Below, one piece after another: positions 7,087 to 9,929 of a DNA stretch of 9,929 nt; within the stretch, counting starts at the first letter, position 1; each line of letters starts with the position of its first letter. The stretch covers positions 1-9,929 of the forward strand of contig DYAA01000110.1 in NCBI GenBank assembly GCA_019419405.1, written 5' to 3'. Under the pieces are notes generated by a model. The model was not told where the DNA came from and did no database searches. It saw only the letters and a program-made list of their open reading frames with translations. The stretch comes from Collinsella sp. GTDB lineage: Bacteria > Actinomycetota > Coriobacteriia > Coriobacteriales > Coriobacteriaceae. The position numbers and the translations under genes were made by a program.

Positions 7087-7104
7087 ATCCCTCATCGCCC
7101 ACCA
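7087..7104 (+). pseudogene. Detached copy of the tRNA-Val 3' end
   Basis: 18 nt (ATCCCTCATCGCCCACCA) are identical to 6901-6918, the 3' T-stem strand, 3' acceptor strand, discriminator and CCA of tRNA-Val. The identity resumes for the next seven bases after one change (CTGAATTG against TTGAATTG). The 5' acceptor strand and the rest of the tRNA are missing upstream. It could be the remnant of a second tRNA gene or an att-site-like duplication. Confidence 0.8.
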
Positions 7105-7114
7105 CTGAATTGTT

Positions 7115-7145
7115 AGGCCTCCAGCGATGGAGGCCTTTCCTTTTT
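7115..7145 (+). terminator. Second rho-independent terminator, after the tRNA-tail copy
   Basis: A perfect 9-bp stem, AGGCCTCCA (7115-7123) with TGGAGGCCT (7128-7136), closes a GCGA loop and is followed by TTCCTTTTT. The stem sequence is unrelated to the first terminator although both flanks are duplicated. Confidence 0.88.
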
Positions 7146-7147
7146 CA

Positions 7148-7173
7148 GGCCCAGCGCATGGGATTCGAACCCG
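7148..7173 (+). repeat. 26-bp direct repeat, copy 2
   Basis: Exact copy of 6961-6986, again placed directly after a terminator T-tract. The two sequences diverge completely beyond the shared AACCCG. Confidence 0.85.
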
Positions 7174-7198
7174 CCAGCACGTCTGTCACAAAGGCCGT

Positions 7199-7413
7199 GG
7201 CCAAAAAATGGCAAAAATGAGTACTGCTACCTTGCTTACAACATATCAAAAGATAGTATTTGCTTAAGTTACGCAACATATGTCCATTATAAGGACTAAC
7301 AATTGGATCAAAATCGTACATTCATCGCCATTTCGACTAGCTATCTGGCCTTATTAGTCCAAAATTGCTGCTACCAAATCGATAACAGTACTCATATTTG
7401 ATGTTTTTTGACC
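7199..7413. repeat. MITE-like AT-rich element with 33-bp imperfect terminal inverted repeats
   Basis: The left end (7199-7231) and the reverse complement of the right end (7381-7413) align without gaps at 26 of 33 positions. Both contain the identical core ATGAGTACTG (7217-7226; CAGTACTCAT at 7386-7395) preceded by GGYCAAAAAA. Inside is a much more AT-rich segment than the flanks, with a smaller inverted pair (GGACTAA / TTAGTCC near 7292 and 7356). No transposase and no ORF of useful length is present: each ATG in the core opens a frame of fewer than 20 codons. No clear target-site duplication is visible. A non-autonomous mobile element, a dispersed palindromic repeat or a regulatory RNA are all possible. 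Confidence 0.55.
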
Positions 7414-7466
7414 AGCAGGTCTCCCCGCCTTAGCAAATCTAAGGCAAAACGGGCTCCAGACCGCTG
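7413..7466. other. Long imperfect hairpin between the inverted-repeat element and argD
   Basis: CAGC-A-GGTCT (7413-7422) pairs with AGACC-GCTG (7458-7466), and the apex CCTTAG-CAAAT-CTAAGG (7428-7444) is flanked by a further CCCG / CGGG pairing, about 19 bp in total with bulges. It lies beyond the argD stop codon and may stabilise or end the argD mRNA, but no T-run follows on either strand. The remaining 64 bp up to argD (7467-7530) show nothing I recognise. Confidence 0.45.
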
Positions 7467-7530
7467 AATCATGCCACATAGGGCACGTCCGCAGTCCGGA
7501 ACCCGGTCAAAGTTAAGTTATTTCGCTGTG

Positions 7531-8814
7531 TTAGGCCAAAACGTCCGACAGGATCTCGATCAGACTGTCCACGTCGGATTCCTCGCAGACGAGCGGCGGC
7601 AGGAAACGCAGCGTATGGGCACCCGTAGCGTTAATCACGGCACCAGCCCCCAATGCACGGGCCACAACGTCGTGTGCATCACCCGCAGTATCGTCCAGAT
7701 CGCAGCCGAGCATCAAGCCGCGGCCACGCACCTCGGTCACGTTCGGCAGCTTGGCGAGCTTTGCCTCCATATAGGCGCCTACCTTGGCAGCGTGGTCGGC
7801 ATAATCGCCGCGCACGAGTGCGGAGAGCGTCGCGGCACACGCCGCGATGGCCAAGCAGCTACCGCCAAAGGTCGAGCCGTGGTCGCCCGGCTTAAACACG
7901 TCGGCAATCTCCTTCTTTGCCACGACGGCACCCATGGGCACGCCATCAGCAATGCCCTTGGCAAGGCTCATGATGTCGGGTTCCACGCCATAGGTCTGGA
8001 ACGCAAACGGCTTACCCGTGCGGAAGATACCGCACTGGACCTCGTCGGCGATAAGCACGGCACCCACCTCGTGCGCCAAGTCGCGCGCCGTAGCCAAAAA
8101 CTCCTCGGTCATGGGATGCACGCCACTCTCACCCTGGATCGGCTCGAGCATCACGGCACAAATCTCGCTCCCCAGCTGCTTAAAGATCGCACGCAGCTCG
8201 TCCACATCGTTGGGCGTGCAGGCCACAAAGCCACCCGGCAGCGGGCGGAAGCTGTCCTGCAGCCGATCCTGCATGGTAGCGGCAATGGTCTCGAGCGTAC
8301 GGCCGTGGAAGCCGCCGCGCATGCACACGATGGTGTTGCCGCCATTACCGGCACGCTTGGCGTACAGGCGCGCGAGCTTCATCGAGCCCTCGTTGGCCTC
8401 GGCGCCAGAGTTGGCAAAGAAGGTCTCCCAAACCTGCTCATCCGCAGCCGGGGCACCAAGAGCAGCTGCCGTGGTCTCATCGCCGGCGACAATGGCATCG
8501 GCAAGCACGCGCGCACCATCTACGTCGTCGTTAGCAAGCTTGGACAGCAGCGCCGCGACCTGTCCGCGCTGCTCGATGTAGAAGTAATTGGAGACATGCA
8601 TGAGCTTTTTGGTCTGTGCCTCGAGCGCCGAGAGCACAGCCGGGTCGCCATGACCTAGGCTGCACACGCCGATGCCGGCAAGAAAGTCGAGGTACTCACG
8701 GCCATCGTCGCCGGTGAGCTTCATGCCGTGACCCTCGACAAACTCGACCGGAGAGCGGCCAAAGGTATGCATAACGTAATGGGATTCAAGCGATTGCTGA
8801 GCTGCAAGTGACAT
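7531..8814 (-). CDS. argD: Acetylornithine aminotransferase
   Basis: PLP-dependent class III aminotransferase that converts N-acetylglutamate semialdehyde and glutamate to N-acetylornithine and 2-oxoglutarate in arginine synthesis. The 427-residue product shows NSGAEANE (135-142), GGFHGRT (167-173), LEPIQGE (223-229), the cofactor aspartate in DEVQCG (D257), the PLP lysine in SLAKG (K286), HGSTFGG (312-318) and LRFLPPL (402-408). It is about 25-30 residues longer than typical ArgD because of an alanine- and acid-rich insertion at about 96-127, between the substrate-side helix and NSGAEAN. The start ATG at 8814 has AAAGG 8 nt upstream. It follows argB by 69 bp and is probably in one arginine operon with it. 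Other class III enzymes (ornithine, succinylornithine or GABA aminotransferases) are related, but the argB context supports ArgD. Confidence 0.94.
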   Translation of the reverse strand: MSLAAQQSLESHYVMHTFGRSPVEFVEGHGMKLTGDDGREYLDFLAGIGVCSLGHGDPAVLSALEAQTKKLMHVSNYFYIEQRGQVAALLSKLANDDVDGARVLADAIVAGDETTAAALGAPAADEQVWETFFANSGAEANEGSMKLARLYAKRAGNGGNTIVCMRGGFHGRTLETIAATMQDRLQDSFRPLPGGFVACTPNDVDELRAIFKQLGSEICAVMLEPIQGESGVHPMTEEFLATARDLAHEVGAVLIADEVQCGIFRTGKPFAFQTYGVEPDIMSLAKGIADGVPMGAVVAKKEIADVFKPGDHGSTFGGSCLAIAACAATLSALVRGDYADHAAKVGAYMEAKLAKLPNVTEVRGRGLMLGCDLDDTAGDAHDVVARALGAGAVINATGAHTLRFLPPLVCEESDVDSLIEILSDVLA

Positions 8815-8883
8815 GGGATGCCTTTCGTTGGGCGCCAGACGGCGCGGGGCTATGGGTGCAGGAATGGGGCGGCTGCGGGTCAG

Positions 8884-9864
8884 CTAGACCGTCTGAAGCT
8901 TCTCGACCTCGTCAAGGTTTTCGGTCAGACGCGCAGCAAACGTCGAAAGCGGATGCGGATGCGTATCGAACTCGTAAGCCGTCTCGGTGGAATGGATCAC
9001 GGTGCCGACGCCGGCATCGGTCAGCAGCTCCAGGAGCAGCGAATGCGGCGTGGTACCGTTAATGATGTGGGCACGAAATACGCCGCCGGTAAGCGCATCG
9101 ACGGCCGCACGCAGCTTAGGAATCATGCCCTTATCGACCTCGCCGCCGTAGAGCATTTCGTTGACCTCGTCGAGCGTTAGGTTGGAGATAAGCGAGTCCT
9201 TGTCGCTAAAGTCCTTGTACAGGCCATCGACGTCGGTCAAAAAGATTGCCTTATGCGCGTGGAGCGCCGCGGCAACGGCACCGGCGGCGGTATCGGCGTT
9301 GATGTTGAAGAAACCGCCGTCCTCCCCCGCCGCGACGGTAGCGATGACGGGGATATACTCGCTATCGAGTAAGCGCTCGATATAGTCGGTGTTGACGTGC
9401 GTCACTTTGCCCACGCGACCGAGCTCGGGGTCGAGCGGCTCGGCGATGAGCGTGCCGGCATCGCTGCCCGACACGCCCACGGCCAGGTTGCCGTGGTGGT
9501 TGATGGCAGCAACCAGCTCCTGGTTAACCTTGCCGCCCAGCACCTCGCGCACGATATCCATAGTCGCCGGCGTGGTCACGCGCTGGCCGTTCTTAAACTC
9601 GACGGGAATATCGTAATGGCTCAGCGCCTCGTTGATAGCCTTGCCGCCGCCGTGCACGATGACGGGGCGCATACCGATGATCTTGAGCAAAACGATGTCG
9701 CTCATCACGTCGCGGCGCAGTTGCTCATCAACCATGGCGGCTCCGCCATATTTGATAACAACCGTCTTGCCGGTCAGGTTCTTAATCCACGGCAGCGCTT
9801 CGAACAGCAGCTGCGCGGTTGCTTCGTTGGATTCGCTCGAACGACAATCGCGTGCGAATTTCAT
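8884..9864 (-). CDS. argB: Acetylglutamate kinase
   Basis: Phosphorylates N-acetyl-L-glutamate with ATP, the second step of arginine synthesis. Visible family motifs are VIKYGGAAM (36-44, catalytic K38), VHGGGKAIN (70-78), FKNGQRVT (90-97, substrate-binding Arg), the NINADTAAGAVA segment (187-198), LTDVDGLY (209-216) and KGMIPK (245-250, K250). An N-terminal helix (EATAQLLFEALPWI) and DAGVGTVI near 283-290 resemble arginine-inhibited hexameric kinases, so feedback control is inferred. About 35 residues follow the usual family end. I start at the ATG at 9864, with GAGG 6 nt upstream, giving 326 residues; the in-frame ATG at 9924 has no supported ribosome-binding site. The 65 bp upstream to the window edge show no recognisable gene; argJ or argC would be expected beyond. 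Confidence 0.95.
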   Translation of the reverse strand: MKFARDCRSSESNEATAQLLFEALPWIKNLTGKTVVIKYGGAAMVDEQLRRDVMSDIVLLKIIGMRPVIVHGGGKAINEALSHYDIPVEFKNGQRVTTPATMDIVREVLGGKVNQELVAAINHHGNLAVGVSGSDAGTLIAEPLDPELGRVGKVTHVNTDYIERLLDSEYIPVIATVAAGEDGGFFNINADTAAGAVAAALHAHKAIFLTDVDGLYKDFSDKDSLISNLTLDEVNEMLYGGEVDKGMIPKLRAAVDALTGGVFRAHIINGTTPHSLLLELLTDAGVGTVIHSTETAYEFDTHPHPLSTFAARLTENLDEVEKLQTV

Positions 9865-9929
9865 AATCGGCCTCGTCTTTCGTATCGTTATCGCGCCGTG
9901 CTCCGCTATCCGCAATCGCGGCAAGATGC

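Noticed and set aside
6849..7220. Plus- and minus-strand ORFs across the tRNA region giving GFEP, DSNPQP and GIRTR-like peptides
   Set aside because: These peptides are translations of tRNA T-arm sequence or its complement and are a well-known annotation artefact.
7217..7265. Small ORFs starting at the ATGAGTACTG cores (16 and 13 codons)
   Set aside because: Too short, with no ribosome-binding site; they follow simply from the inverted repeat.
9865..9924. Longer start for ArgB at ATG 9924
   Set aside because: The extra 20 residues are not family-like, and the ATG at 9864 has GAGG at good spacing.
1..9929. CRISPR array, prophage, toxin-antitoxin or defence genes
   Set aside because: No regularly spaced repeats, integrase, recombinase or matching protein motifs are present on either strand.

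Overview
The window looks like an ordinary chromosomal stretch from a high-GC gut actinobacterium of the class Coriobacteriia, probably Collinsella or a close relative. The evidence is the GC- and CpG-rich codon use, the gene order and the protein style. This is recognition from memory, not a database match. Most genes lie on the minus strand and are housekeeping genes of cell-wall synthesis, nucleotide and RNA maintenance, and amino-acid synthesis.

Positions 1-4726 (minus strand): a likely operon in the order murE, a HAD-family phosphatase gene, murI, rph and rdgB (rdgB is cut by the window start). MurI makes D-glutamate, the second residue of the peptidoglycan stem. MurE adds the third residue, and its motif points to lysine rather than diaminopimelate. 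Rph trims tRNA 3' ends, and RdgB removes non-canonical purine triphosphates. A promoter for murE can be proposed at 4698-4726, directly behind the asnB terminator. A long palindrome covers the rph stop codon and may weaken or end transcription before rdgB.

Positions 4725-6842: asnB (glutamine-dependent asparagine synthetase, minus strand) with a clear rho-independent terminator downstream and a candidate promoter upstream. asnB diverges from a plus-strand tRNA-Val(UAC) gene with its own promoter.

Positions 6843-7530: the only non-routine part. tRNA-Val ends in a terminator. The last 18 nt of the tRNA then recur 186 bp downstream, followed by a second terminator with a different stem sequence, and both terminators are followed by the same 26-bp sequence that resembles an inverted T-arm. 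After this comes an AT-rich segment of about 215 bp bounded by imperfect 33-bp inverted repeats, resembling a MITE or another short palindromic element, and then a long imperfect hairpin. No protein-coding gene is credible in these roughly 610 bp.

Positions 7531-9929 (minus strand): argB (N-acetylglutamate kinase) followed by argD (acetylornithine aminotransferase), consecutive steps of the arginine pathway apart from ArgC. Both proteins are longer than usual for their family: ArgD has an internal insertion and ArgB a C-terminal tail.

I found no defence system, CRISPR array, prophage gene, integrase or clearly novel protein system. The points worth checking are the tRNA-tail duplication and the inverted-repeat element.
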